Below, piece after piece: positions 45,468 to 54,243 of a stretch of 64,000 nt of DNA (position 1 is the first letter of the stretch; each line of letters starts with the position of its first letter). The DNA is taken from the NCBI GenBank assembly GCA_963675945.1, contig OY780932.1:868001-932000 (forward strand), written 5' to 3'. The translations under genes and the position numbers were made by a program. The notes under the pieces were generated by a model. The model ran no database searches. It was not told where the DNA came from and saw only the letters and a program-made list of their open reading frames with translations. Source of the DNA: G963556115 sp963675945. GTDB taxonomy: Bacteria > Planctomycetota > SZUA-567.

Positions 45468-48400
45468 CTATAACCGTAGACTACCCTTACTGTCACCCCT
45501 GGTCAAAGGCAGCAAAACCTTTACCCTGGTTCCCACCCCAAACTCTGATTCAAATTTTAACTCACCGCCATGATCATAGACAATCTTCTTACACATCGCC
45601 AGACCCAACCCGGTTCCGCCATCACTCGATCTAGTAGTATAAAACGGATCGGTCAGATGCTTCATATCCTCAGGTTTGACGCCTATACCGCTGTCACTTA
45701 CCTCAATCTCAATAAAACCGCCAGCCTCTGCATAATCCAGCTTAATCCCGATCTCCTTGCGCTGCGTATCCTCAATTGCCAGATAGGCATTCTGCAATAG
45801 ATTGATAATAACCTGCTGTATCCTGGTTCGGTTGAGCGGAAGAATAATATGTTCACTGGGTGCCTTGAATTCAACCTCACTATCCTGCCTACCCATAAAT
45901 TTGGCAAACATGGATTTAGCCGAAAGCACAACCTCGACTATATCCTCAGCATTGAAGTCTTCATCACGGCTCTTTCTGGAATATTCTCTGAGCTCTTTGA
46001 CAATGCTACTTATCCGTTCTGCCCCATCAATTACATCTTTGGACATATTAGGGATTCTCTCCCGAGCCAGCAGATAGGGCACACCTCTGAGTTCGAATTC
46101 CGGATGATCCTGATAATACGCATCAAGTACCGGCAGCGCCGACTCCCACGCATTCTTCATAAATGGCAGATTGAACATAATAAACTGAATAGGATTATTA
46201 ATCTCATGCCCGATACCTGCCACCAGAATCCCTAAAGATGCTAGCTTATCGGCATCCATAAGCTTGAGCTGCTGTTCAAAGTTCTTCCTCTCAGCCACCT
46301 CTCTCGCTTCGATCTCCCGCGAAAGTTTTTCATTACTCTTAAGGAGCTCTGTAGTCCTCTGCACTACCATCTCCTCCAGTCGCAGACTTTCTTCCCGCAA
46401 ATAATGTTCTTCGTGCTTCTGCTCGGTAATATCCATAGTAATACCAATGAGGCGCTTGGGTTTACCATTTTTTGCATCATCAAAGAGCTTGGCAACAGCC
46501 ATTATCCAGATCTCACCCTTCTGCGGGTGCTGAATGCGAAACTCTATATCAAACATGCCGTCAGGATCCTGCAGATACTTGGAGAATATCTGAGTTACTA
46601 TAGACTTATCCTCCTCGACGGTGATTGAATTAAGATAATCCAACACGCCGATATTGGAACCGTCTACATAACCGAATAACTCTTTGCACTTCTCGCTGGC
46701 AAAGAACTCCTTCTCAAAGATTCTCCAGTCCCACATACCAATACCCGCACCGGCTATCGCCAGAGACATCCTCTCCTCACTCTCTTTTAAGCGTGATTGA
46801 ATGCTATTCTTGGTCAGCTCATTATCGATATATTTCTTAGCCACCTCCAGACGTATTTTGAGAAAATTGATTGAAAACGGCTTGAGAATAAAGTCATCAA
46901 CTCCCAGCTTGAGTGCACGCAACGCAAGCTGCTGCACATCCATACTCGAAGTAGCAATTATATAATGCGGAAGATTATTCTCTTGATTCCTTATCAATGA
47001 GAAGAGCTCTTTATCCTCGATACTGCTCACATCAATATCAATAATCGAGATTGAAAAATACCTGCCCGCGCGGATAGCTGCTTTGGCCTTCTCGGTATTC
47101 TCATAAGCTACCACACTGAATCCGGATTCACTGAGGATCTCATGCATAAGTTCTCGAATATTCTCGTTATTTTCAATAACCAAGATTTCAACCACCTCAG
47201 TTTTACCTTCTCCCTCAAAGGAAGAGCCTCCACTAATTAGCGGATTATCAATTCCGGCTAAGCCAAGGCCTGAACCGCCACCCCGTTCTCTACCGATATT
47301 ATTGACAATTCTTTTAATCTCATTGATATTGAAGGGTTTTTGCAGATATTCATCAGCGCCCAGTTCACTCAAGACATTCTGGGATAATTGACTGGCATAG
47401 CCGGAGGTCATAACTATCTCCACCTTGCTATCCAGCGCCCGGATCTCCAGCAAGGCCTCCTGACCATCCTTCTCCGGCATAACTATATCGAGTATAATAA
47501 GATCAATCTTGCCTAGGTTGGCTTTGAAGATGTCCACCCCTTCCTGCCCATTCCCCGCCTCAATAACCTCACAGCTCAGCCCTTGCAGCAATTCACGAAT
47601 TGACAAACGCACCATCTCATTATCATCGACGAGGAGTACCACCGCTTTACTCTCCTCATATTCCTGGCAGACTCTAGCAATTGTGGCCTCGGCTTCAAGC
47701 AGTTCTTTACTCTCCAGATTCTCCCTAGCTAGCGGCAGATAAATTTGATAGCTGACTCTCCCCGCAGCATCGGCAATTATCTGTATTGCCCCTTTAAGAT
47801 GCTTCATTATATTGTATGCTGAAGCCAGGCTCTGCCCCTCATTTACCACCCCTAACTTCTGAGCTATATCCAGCTCCTCATCCTCTACCCTATCACTGGC
47901 GATAAGATCTATTTCCTCACTGTTCAAGGTTATCTGGAGATAATTCCTGATTTCAAGATCAAAACCGGTGATAGCCAACGACCGCTCAAGATTACTGACA
48001 ATAGCGGTCTCTACCGTAATCAGCCCCCCAGTTCTGAGTACTTCCTGCAAGTTTAGAGTAATATTAAAGAGTACTATTTCCAATTCCGCTCTATCGACAT
48101 AAATTACCACTTCTTTCTCGATAAACTTACTCTCAAATACTATTCTACCCTCCAGATTATTACCGAGAATTTGCAGCATCTCGGTAAGAAAAGCATGGAT
48201 ATTTACCAGTTCAAAGATAGGCTCGGGCGGGACAGAAAACTTTAGCAACTTCCTACTGAACTCAGCTGCTTCACTAGTTGATGAGATTATAGTCTGAACG
48301 AGTTTACTCTTACGCTGATCAACCGCCAATTCCTGTCCGAGAATTTCCGCACAGCCGACAATACAACTAAGAGCATTATTGATATCATGCGCTACTCCAA

Positions 48401-48836
48401 TAGAGAGATCGCCAAGAACCTCAAGCCGCCGTTTATATTTGAGCTGTTGTTTCAACTCTTCTTCCAGCGTAATATCCTCAAAAATAAAGATCCAACCTTT
48501 ATCCTTATGGTTATTCTCTAGCGCTTTGGACTTGTACCGCAGAAAAATTTTGAATTCATTCTGCTTGAAAAGAAGTGCCGTACCATCTACATATGGCTTA
48601 CCAGCAGGGTCAAAGAGTTCGGCACGGGTTAGCCCGGAGAGTTCGAACACCTTGATGACCTCGGAATAATCCCGGCCACTGACCGTCTCGCTAATAACTG
48701 AAAAATACTTCTCAGCCGTTGTATTTAGATACCTGACTGTCTGGTGTAAATCAATTACGACCAGAGGCTTATTTATTAGATCGCAGGTACTGCCAATATC
48801 AGTTATACACTCGATCATATCCGTACTCACATTCAT
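45468..48836 (-). CDS. Double-module hybrid histidine kinase (PAS-HK*-REC-REC*-PAS-HK)
   Basis: 1122 residues with no membrane helix seen, so probably cytoplasmic. Order: PAS-like (20-125), HisKA with His150 (GVAHDINNALS), a degenerate ATPase domain (200-370), receiver 1 (400-515; Asp404/405, Asp450, Lys500), receiver 2 (550-670; acidic pair replaced by Glu555/Asn556, Asp600 and Lys652 kept), PAS (about 685-810), a coiled linker, HisKA with His877, and a complete ATPase (NLLQNA at 1012-1017, DSGIGV near 1048, GGTGLGLA near 1073). In the first ATPase the DxGxG and GTGLGL motifs are missing. It probably forms an internal relay driven by the second kinase. It follows the STN gene by 29 bases. 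Confidence 0.9.
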   Translation of the reverse strand: MNVSTDMIECITDIGSTCDLINKPLVVIDLHQTVRYLNTTAEKYFSVISETVSGRDYSEVIKVFELSGLTRAELFDPAGKPYVDGTALLFKQNEFKIFLRYKSKALENNHKDKGWIFIFEDITLEEELKQQLKYKRRLEVLGDLSIGVAHDINNALSCIVGCAEILGQELAVDQRKSKLVQTIISSTSEAAEFSRKLLKFSVPPEPIFELVNIHAFLTEMLQILGNNLEGRIVFESKFIEKEVVIYVDRAELEIVLFNITLNLQEVLRTGGLITVETAIVSNLERSLAITGFDLEIRNYLQITLNSEEIDLIASDRVEDEELDIAQKLGVVNEGQSLASAYNIMKHLKGAIQIIADAAGRVSYQIYLPLARENLESKELLEAEATIARVCQEYEESKAVVLLVDDNEMVRLSIRELLQGLSCEVIEAGNGQEGVDIFKANLGKIDLIILDIVMPEKDGQEALLEIRALDSKVEIVMTSGYASQLSQNVLSELGADEYLQKPFNINEIKRIVNNIGRERGGGSGLGLAGIDNPLISGGSSFEGEGKTEVVEILVIENNENIRELMHEILSESGFSVVAYENTEKAKAAIRAGRYFSISIIDIDVSSIEDKELFSLIRNQENNLPHYIIATSSMDVQQLALRALKLGVDDFILKPFSINFLKIRLEVAKKYIDNELTKNSIQSRLKESEERMSLAIAGAGIGMWDWRIFEKEFFASEKCKELFGYVDGSNIGVLDYLNSITVEEDKSIVTQIFSKYLQDPDGMFDIEFRIQHPQKGEIWIMAVAKLFDDAKNGKPKRLIGITMDITEQKHEEHYLREESLRLEEMVVQRTTELLKSNEKLSREIEAREVAERKNFEQQLKLMDADKLASLGILVAGIGHEINNPIQFIMFNLPFMKNAWESALPVLDAYYQDHPEFELRGVPYLLARERIPNMSKDVIDGAERISSIVKELREYSRKSRDEDFNAEDIVEVVLSAKSMFAKFMGRQDSEVEFKAPSEHIILPLNRTRIQQVIINLLQNAYLAIEDTQRKEIGIKLDYAEAGGFIEIEVSDSGIGVKPEDMKHLTDPFYTTRSSDGGTGLGLAMCKKIVYDHGGELKFESEFGVGTRVKVLLPLTRGDSKGSLRL

Positions 48837-48865
48837 TACGAAGTTACAGAAAATTTTTCTTCAGC

Positions 48866-49495
48866 TTATCTCCGTCCAATACGGTAGGCTCCATCTGCAG
48901 TATAACTCAAGCGCAGGTTATAGACATCAGCGATATGAGCCAATATCTCTTCCAGCGTTGCATCCGCCATCATAATTTCAATTTTAATATTCCCGACCTT
49001 ACCATACATTATGATCTTGACACCACTACGTTTATGCAGATCAACCAGAACCCGGTGCAATGTCTTGCCGGCATAATCTACAGTATAGCGACCAACTCCA
49101 GCGCTACCATCATCATACTCGGTATCTTCGAGTATCTCCCGCTTAAGCGGATTGATTACGATATCACCATTAGCACCGGTTACCAGCCATTTACCCTCAA
49201 GTTGAATACAGATTACATCAAGTAGCTCCCTAAGAGTTATCATACCTTTGGGCAGGGCGATAATAGTCTCAAGATTATGTACACCCGAGAATTCAGGAGC
49301 AAGAATTATGTTACTCTCGGTATTTGTCCTGATTACATTGAGTAATTTATTTAGATTCATCTGCTCAACATTTATTACCACCTTCTGGCTCAAGGGTTCG
49401 AGCCTTACTAAAGGTTGAGTATTCTTCGGAGCGGCAACACAGGAAGAACCCATTATTATAGCGATAATCAACAGGAAAAAACTATTAAGACGCAT
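48866..49495 (-). CDS. Exported protein with two secretin/TonB-type N-terminal (STN) domains
   Basis: 209 residues. A hydrophobic signal (FFLLIIAIIMGSSCVAA) precedes the mature chain; whether Cys19 is lipidated is unclear because the lipobox is poor. Two STN-like units are visible: VNVEQMNLNKLLNVIRTNTE with LPKGMITLRELLDVICIQLEGKW, and VDYAGKTLHRVLVDLHKRSG with MADATLEEILAHIADVYNL. In secretins and TonB receptors this domain binds partners or transmits signals. No secretin barrel follows. First gene of the kinase operon, so it may present a periplasmic signal or be an orphan secretion-pilot part. Confidence 0.75.
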   Translation of the reverse strand: MRLNSFFLLIIAIIMGSSCVAAPKNTQPLVRLEPLSQKVVINVEQMNLNKLLNVIRTNTESNIILAPEFSGVHNLETIIALPKGMITLRELLDVICIQLEGKWLVTGANGDIVINPLKREILEDTEYDDGSAGVGRYTVDYAGKTLHRVLVDLHKRSGVKIIMYGKVGNIKIEIMMADATLEEILAHIADVYNLRLSYTADGAYRIGRR

Positions 49496-49608
49496 ACCAT
49501 CCCCCTTTAGCCTTACAGCAAGTATTCATGTCCATACTCTCAATTATTGAGTATAATTATTATTACAATTATTTCAAGTCGTTTATGCTCAACCCAATAT
49601 GGTTATTC

Positions 49609-49636
49609 TTGAATAATCTCAGCTATACTGTATAAT
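49609..49636 (+). promoter_or_regulatory. Probable promoter of the CehA-like gene
   Basis: TTGAAT (49609-49614), a 16-base spacer and a perfect TATAAT (49631-49636). The nearby dyad CTCAATTATTGAG lies in the same divergent region. Confidence 0.5.
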
Positions 49637-49685
49637 CAACTTAATCTGAATTAACCTTATTCTCTTTGTTGCAGACTGGAGCCTG

Positions 49686-51446
49686 ATGCCCAAGCCATAC
49701 TCTGGGGCTATTATCACCCTGCTTTTTCTCCTACTTACTATCTCTACCGCGTACTCAGAAGAGATAGATAATCTCCGTATACCTCTGGAGGAAGAGAATC
49801 AGCAAGAAACCTATCAGTATACATTTATCCTGAAATCCCCGGGAGAAACAGAACCTTCCGCCCTGCTCCACCTTACCAGCAGTCAGACCCGGAAGCTTCA
49901 GACCCATATCCTCAACCAAAAGCTGAGCCTCTCCCTTCCCGCAGGTAAATACTCTGCCATCATCGATGCCGGATCACGAATCTCACCTCAAAGGCTATCT
50001 TTCACTCTGCCTGCCGACAAGGATCAAAGCCAAATAATCGAACTCAAACCCTTTATCAGGGTAGAGCCGATAGGCTGGATCATGCTTGATACCTTCTCCA
50101 ACCCTCAAGCCACAGTCTCTGCGTCTAGCTTGGAGCAGCGAGGTGCCGCACGCAGACTTAGAGGTATCTTCACCACACTACCTACGCTCCAGCCCACATC
50201 CAGAATATACACCGCTAATCATCAGAAAACTCAGACTACACTCTTCCCGGCCAGATCATATCTCCATAAGACCGGCGGGGAATTACTGACCTATCCGGCT
50301 ACAAATTCGCAACTCCCGACAACCAGCCCGGAGATAATCACAACCCCCATCTTCAAACTACTGGCCAGACTGCAAGACAATAACAACCTTACCGCCCTAA
50401 GCCCTCTAATCTATTATAATACTACCTCCAAGCCGCTCAGCGGCCCCGCCGCTGAATTCATCTTTGATACTATCACCGGACCCTTATACAACCTCTTTAT
50501 CCTCGCTGATTTCTCCGCCTCACTCAAACTCTGGTATGTTCTGCTCAACCAGGGATACCGCATTCCCGCTATTTATCTAGGAGGAAACAATCTTCTACGC
50601 AACGCCGATTATCCATCACTCAAGATGTATGTAAAAGTCCCCAGAAAAGAATATTCACAAAAGCTCATCCATACTGCACTGAAAAATGGTCAGAGTATTC
50701 TCTCCAACGGTCCTTTTATCCGATTGTTTGTCGAGAGCATCGGCTCAAAGGCTCAACCGCACCAGACCGGTTTGGACAATACCGAGTGGATCAACGGCCA
50801 CTCACTCAAGATCGGCGATCTAGGCTTTACTTCTGACCATTATCGCAATATCTATATTGAAGCCTTCTCTTCCTCCAGCCCCGATGATTATATCAAAACC
50901 GTCGAACTGATTTACAATGGTAAGATAGTCGGTAAGAAAGTCGGAGCTGAGAAATCAAAGAATATTCTCACCACCATAAAAGTAATGCTCAACCAACCTG
51001 GCTGGATACAGTTACGCTATACCTCCACAACCGGTAAATACCACGCTCTCACCAACCCAATTTATATTATTGACCAGAATACCCAGTCTCCAACTCCTGC
51101 GCTAGCCAGTTGCAAGGTCAATGTACTCTCTGCTCAGACAGGTCAGCCCCTCACTGCCGAACTGATTATTGAAAACTTCGGAATTATTATAAACAAAGTA
51201 GTGCTTTCTCAGCAGCCGCTCACTATCCAGCTTCCGGCAACAGCAAATATCCGGGTCGAAGCCGAGGATTATATCCCCCAGGAGAAAAACCTTTACCTTG
51301 ACGGTGGCGCCGCAGAATATATCCATAATCTTCGGCAAAAAAAACTGCTCTATAAGGCTATGAACAATCAAATCTCTTATAAGTACCTGCGTGAAGCACT
51401 CCTCAACTCCCAGCTGACCTTCAAGCTGAGCCCCCCAAAAAAATGA
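49686..51446 (+). CDS. Exported CehA/McbA-like (PHP-fold) protein lacking metal ligands
   Basis: 586 residues with a signal peptide (AIITLLFLLLTISTAYS). After an N-terminal beta domain, the protein follows the CehA/McbA layout: LHKTGGELLTYP, then LNQGYRIPAIYLGG, the sheet MYVKVP, ILSNGPFIRLFVES and VELIYNGKIVG, and a carboxypeptidase-regulatory-like beta domain at the end. The metal-binding HxH of the family appears as DTFSN, and the late SDxH as GGNN, so it probably does not hydrolyse. A binding or structural role is inferred. The comparison is by eye. Confidence 0.65.
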   Translation: MPKPYSGAIITLLFLLLTISTAYSEEIDNLRIPLEEENQQETYQYTFILKSPGETEPSALLHLTSSQTRKLQTHILNQKLSLSLPAGKYSAIIDAGSRISPQRLSFTLPADKDQSQIIELKPFIRVEPIGWIMLDTFSNPQATVSASSLEQRGAARRLRGIFTTLPTLQPTSRIYTANHQKTQTTLFPARSYLHKTGGELLTYPATNSQLPTTSPEIITTPIFKLLARLQDNNNLTALSPLIYYNTTSKPLSGPAAEFIFDTITGPLYNLFILADFSASLKLWYVLLNQGYRIPAIYLGGNNLLRNADYPSLKMYVKVPRKEYSQKLIHTALKNGQSILSNGPFIRLFVESIGSKAQPHQTGLDNTEWINGHSLKIGDLGFTSDHYRNIYIEAFSSSSPDDYIKTVELIYNGKIVGKKVGAEKSKNILTTIKVMLNQPGWIQLRYTSTTGKYHALTNPIYIIDQNTQSPTPALASCKVNVLSAQTGQPLTAELIIENFGIIINKVVLSQQPLTIQLPATANIRVEAEDYIPQEKNLYLDGGAAEYIHNLRQKKLLYKAMNNQISYKYLREALLNSQLTFKLSPPKK

Positions 51447-51558
51447 TTCAGCCCGTGTCCAGCAGACAAGCTGGCGTAAAGGTAATTCAAGCGATTAGGC
51501 TGGTTCAAAATTATTACTCACTATGCTTAAAATTAATAGTCGTCAAATATCTATAAAA

Positions 51559-51589
51559 AAAAAGCAATAACCTAAAGTTATTGCTTTTT
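51559..51589. terminator. Bidirectional terminator
   Basis: AAAAAGCAATAAC pairs perfectly with GTTATTGCTTTTT (13 base pairs, five-base loop), flanked by A-run and T-run, between two convergent genes. Confidence 0.85.
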
Positions 51590-51617
51590 CAACAGCAGCT
51601 ACATATACCCTTGAATA

Positions 51618-52286
51618 CTATTTTTTACTGTGCAACGACTTATCCAGACCCTTCTCTGCATCCTTAACCGCATCGATAATTCCGATAGTACTATAAGTAG
51701 CCCCCGTCATTACCTGAATATTCTTCTTGGCAACCATATCCTCCGGCTTTTTATTCTCAAACTGCTTCTGAAAATCTGTGCGCTTATCCGGGCTAGTATC
51801 ATTAGGCTTGCCCATTAATTTTCCCAGCCAGGTAAATGCCGGTTTAGTATTCTTCGCATTCTCCCCCAGCCCCGGTGTCTCCTGACTCTTGATCACCTTC
51901 CAGCCTACACAAACATAACCCTTCTTGGTCACCTCTGTACCGTCAGGGAGTTTAACCCCGGACTTCTCAGGATTGGTAAAACCCACCAACAGTTCTATCG
52001 GAGATGATTTATTGTAACCGATACCCTGACCGGTTACCGCATAGTACGACGGCTTATCCTCGGAATCACCCTTCATATATACCTTATAATACTTGGAAGT
52101 ACCGTCATCGACCGGCTCAACCTTTTCAAAGCCGGTAAAGAACACCGTCTTGAGTGCATCCTTTTCTTCTTTGAGTTCGGCAGCCGAGATCGCCGGTTTG
52201 GTTTGAGCATAAGTGAGAGCGAGTGCCCCTGAAGCGATCGCAGCTACAAATCCAAGAATAATTGTCAATTTTACAAAATTCTTCAT
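51618..52286 (-). CDS. Membrane-anchored FMN-binding protein, RnfG/NqrC-like
   Basis: 222 residues. One N-terminal membrane helix (LTIILGFVAAIASGALAL), then the FMN-binding domain ending in TGATYST (194-200), corresponding to the flavinylation motif where FMN is joined by a phosphoester to Ser199 or Thr200. The family includes RnfG and NqrC, which carry electrons at the outer face of the membrane. No other rnf/nqr subunit or apbE lies in the window. It follows hemC by 39 bases with a TATAAT at 52304-52309, so it may be expressed separately. Confidence 0.82.
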   Translation of the reverse strand: MKNFVKLTIILGFVAAIASGALALTYAQTKPAISAAELKEEKDALKTVFFTGFEKVEPVDDGTSKYYKVYMKGDSEDKPSYYAVTGQGIGYNKSSPIELLVGFTNPEKSGVKLPDGTEVTKKGYVCVGWKVIKSQETPGLGENAKNTKPAFTWLGKLMGKPNDTSPDKRTDFQKQFENKKPEDMVAKKNIQVMTGATYSTIGIIDAVKDAEKGLDKSLHSKK

Positions 52287-52325
52287 ATCCTGTCCTTAAT
52301 ATTATTATACACTAATACTCATACT

Positions 52326-53216
52326 CTACTCTTCTTCACCTCTTATGTCAAGAATCTGCTCACCGCCAAAACAGAGAATTTCTTCTGCCAACTCCCGACT
52401 AAACTCAAAAGCCCGAGATAAATCTCCCCGCCTCTCACGTATCACCCCGGCCTCACCGGTAGGCGAAAAGACCCCGGCTTTGAGATAAATCTCTGTTCCA
52501 TCCAACTCCGAATAAATACCTGCCGGTATATGGCAGCCCCCACCCAGCCGCTTGAGAAATTCTGCCTCCGCCGTAGCCGCAATAGCTGTAGCCTCTGAGT
52601 TCAACGCTCCAACAATAGCTGCAACCGCTGGATCATTATCCCGAATTCTCAGCCCTAGCGCACCCTGACCGGCCGCCGGAAGAATCTCCAAATACTCATA
52701 CTCATAGCTTTTATCCAGACCCAAACGTTTCAAGGCCGCTTCCGCCACGACCAGCCCCGCCCAGTTATGCCGCTGCATCTTCTCCAGTCTGGTATGTATA
52801 TTACCCCGTACCTCCACAAATTCATAGCCGAGTCCAAGCCTGATGAGCTGAGCCCTGCGCCGGAGTGAACCACAACCCACACAGTTACCCCCCGACGCAT
52901 TACTTACCAGCACATCCCGCACACTCTCGCGCTCCGGAATTGCCCCAAGTTTCAACCCCGGCTCATCTTCAACTGGCATATCTTTGAAGCTATGTACCGA
53001 AAGATCGGCTCTACCCTCAAGTACAGCTCTATCCACCTCCTTGGTAAAGAGTCCTTTGCCTCCCAATTCATGAAGCGGCTTATCCAAGAGTACATCGCCC
53101 CGGGTCTTAATAATCACAAGTTCACTGGCAATACCCTGCTCAGATAATTTCGCCGCCACCCATCTGCTCTGCACCAGCGCCAATTCTGATCCTCTAGTCG
53201 CAATTCTTAGCTTCAT
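52326..53216 (-). CDS. hemC: Hydroxymethylbilane synthase (porphobilinogen deaminase)
   Basis: 296 residues from ATG 53216, preceded by GAGAGG at five bases; the in-frame upstream ATG at 53243 has no such site. It polymerises four porphobilinogens to the linear tetrapyrrole for heme, siroheme or cobalamin. Motifs: IATRGSELALVQS, SVHSFKDMP, RGNIHTRL and the dipyrromethane-bearing Cys in LGGGCHIPAG. The start lies 23 bases inside the heptosyltransferase gene, indicating coupling. No other tetrapyrrole gene is adjacent. Confidence 0.96.
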   Translation of the reverse strand: MKLRIATRGSELALVQSRWVAAKLSEQGIASELVIIKTRGDVLLDKPLHELGGKGLFTKEVDRAVLEGRADLSVHSFKDMPVEDEPGLKLGAIPERESVRDVLVSNASGGNCVGCGSLRRRAQLIRLGLGYEFVEVRGNIHTRLEKMQRHNWAGLVVAEAALKRLGLDKSYEYEYLEILPAAGQGALGLRIRDNDPAVAAIVGALNSEATAIAATAEAEFLKRLGGGCHIPAGIYSELDGTEIYLKAGVFSPTGEAGVIRERRGDLSRAFEFSRELAEEILCFGGEQILDIRGEEE

Positions 53217-54243
53217 CAGTACCTCTCTCTGCTGTAAATTCAAGAAGTTCCCGTGCTCGCTGGATAATTAGTTCAGGAGTTATAGCGTCAAGCGCCTCCC
53301 GCGCTGCCCGCTGCACCGCAGGATCTTTTAGATCCGGGGTACATACTCCCCCCTCCCCGACGACAACGACTGCTTTACCGATAGCTTTAGTACGGGAGGG
53401 CTCGGTTATGCCGAAGATAGTTATAGTCGGTACCCCGAGTGCCGCGGCTGTATGCGCCCCACCCGAGTCACCACCGATATACAGCTTTGCGCCTTTGAGC
53501 AGAGCCATAAAGCCTGACAAAGATAATCGACCCGCCATATTATGTACTCTCTCCCGCCCGGAAACAATACCGCCAATAACCTCTGCCTGCTGCGCAGTAC
53601 CGGTCAGCAATACCTCCAGGCCAAACTCTGCCGCTAATCTGCCAGCAACCTCGCCATATTTTTCATTACCCCAATCCTTTACTCCGCCGAAAGCACTGAG
53701 CGGCGCAATTACTGCATACTCCTTACCCCGTAGTGAAATTCCGGCCAGCACCTGCTCCGCCTCCTGCAGGCTGCGCGCAGACAACTCAAGTTCAGGAAGA
53801 CCCAATTCCGCAGTTATACCTAGAGCCTGAAGAACATGCAGATAATACTCACCCTGATGTGCGGCCAGAATCTCCAGAGTCGGCGTAAAGGCATCAGTCA
53901 GCAAAATCCTTCTACCGTCTCGGGCAAACCCAATCCGCCGTTTTACCCCCCCCAGAAATAACCAGAGCGCCGTCGCAAAACTGTTAGTGGTCAGCACACC
54001 TATATCAAAAGACTCAGCCCGCAGCCCGCGAATACTCCCCAGATACTCTGAAAAACCTGCCCCCTTGCCCGGAGCCGCTATCACCCGGTCAACGTAACGT
54101 GAAGCAATAAAACAATCTGCCACATTCTTCCGGCAAGCAGCCACGATCTCACTATCCGGAAACTTCCGGCGCAACTCTCTGAAGACCGGTAAAGCCATGA
54201 TACAATCACCAAGCCAATTAGGAGTACGCACCACAATCTTCAT
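53194..54243 (-). CDS. waaF: GT9 glycosyltransferase, ADP-heptose:LPS heptosyltransferase II-like
   Basis: 349 residues. The N-terminal PNWLGDCIMALPVFRELRRKFP and the donor-site GGDSGGAHTAAALGVPTITIFG are diagnostic of GT9 heptosyltransferases that extend the LPS inner core on the cytoplasmic face. The length fits WaaF. Exact acceptor and WaaF versus WaaC identity are not provable here. The start overlaps the large upstream gene by four bases (ATGA type) and the end overlaps hemC. Confidence 0.85.
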   Translation of the reverse strand: MKIVVRTPNWLGDCIMALPVFRELRRKFPDSEIVAACRKNVADCFIASRYVDRVIAAPGKGAGFSEYLGSIRGLRAESFDIGVLTTNSFATALWLFLGGVKRRIGFARDGRRILLTDAFTPTLEILAAHQGEYYLHVLQALGITAELGLPELELSARSLQEAEQVLAGISLRGKEYAVIAPLSAFGGVKDWGNEKYGEVAGRLAAEFGLEVLLTGTAQQAEVIGGIVSGRERVHNMAGRLSLSGFMALLKGAKLYIGGDSGGAHTAAALGVPTITIFGITEPSRTKAIGKAVVVVGEGGVCTPDLKDPAVQRAAREALDAITPELIIQRARELLEFTAERGTDEAKNCD

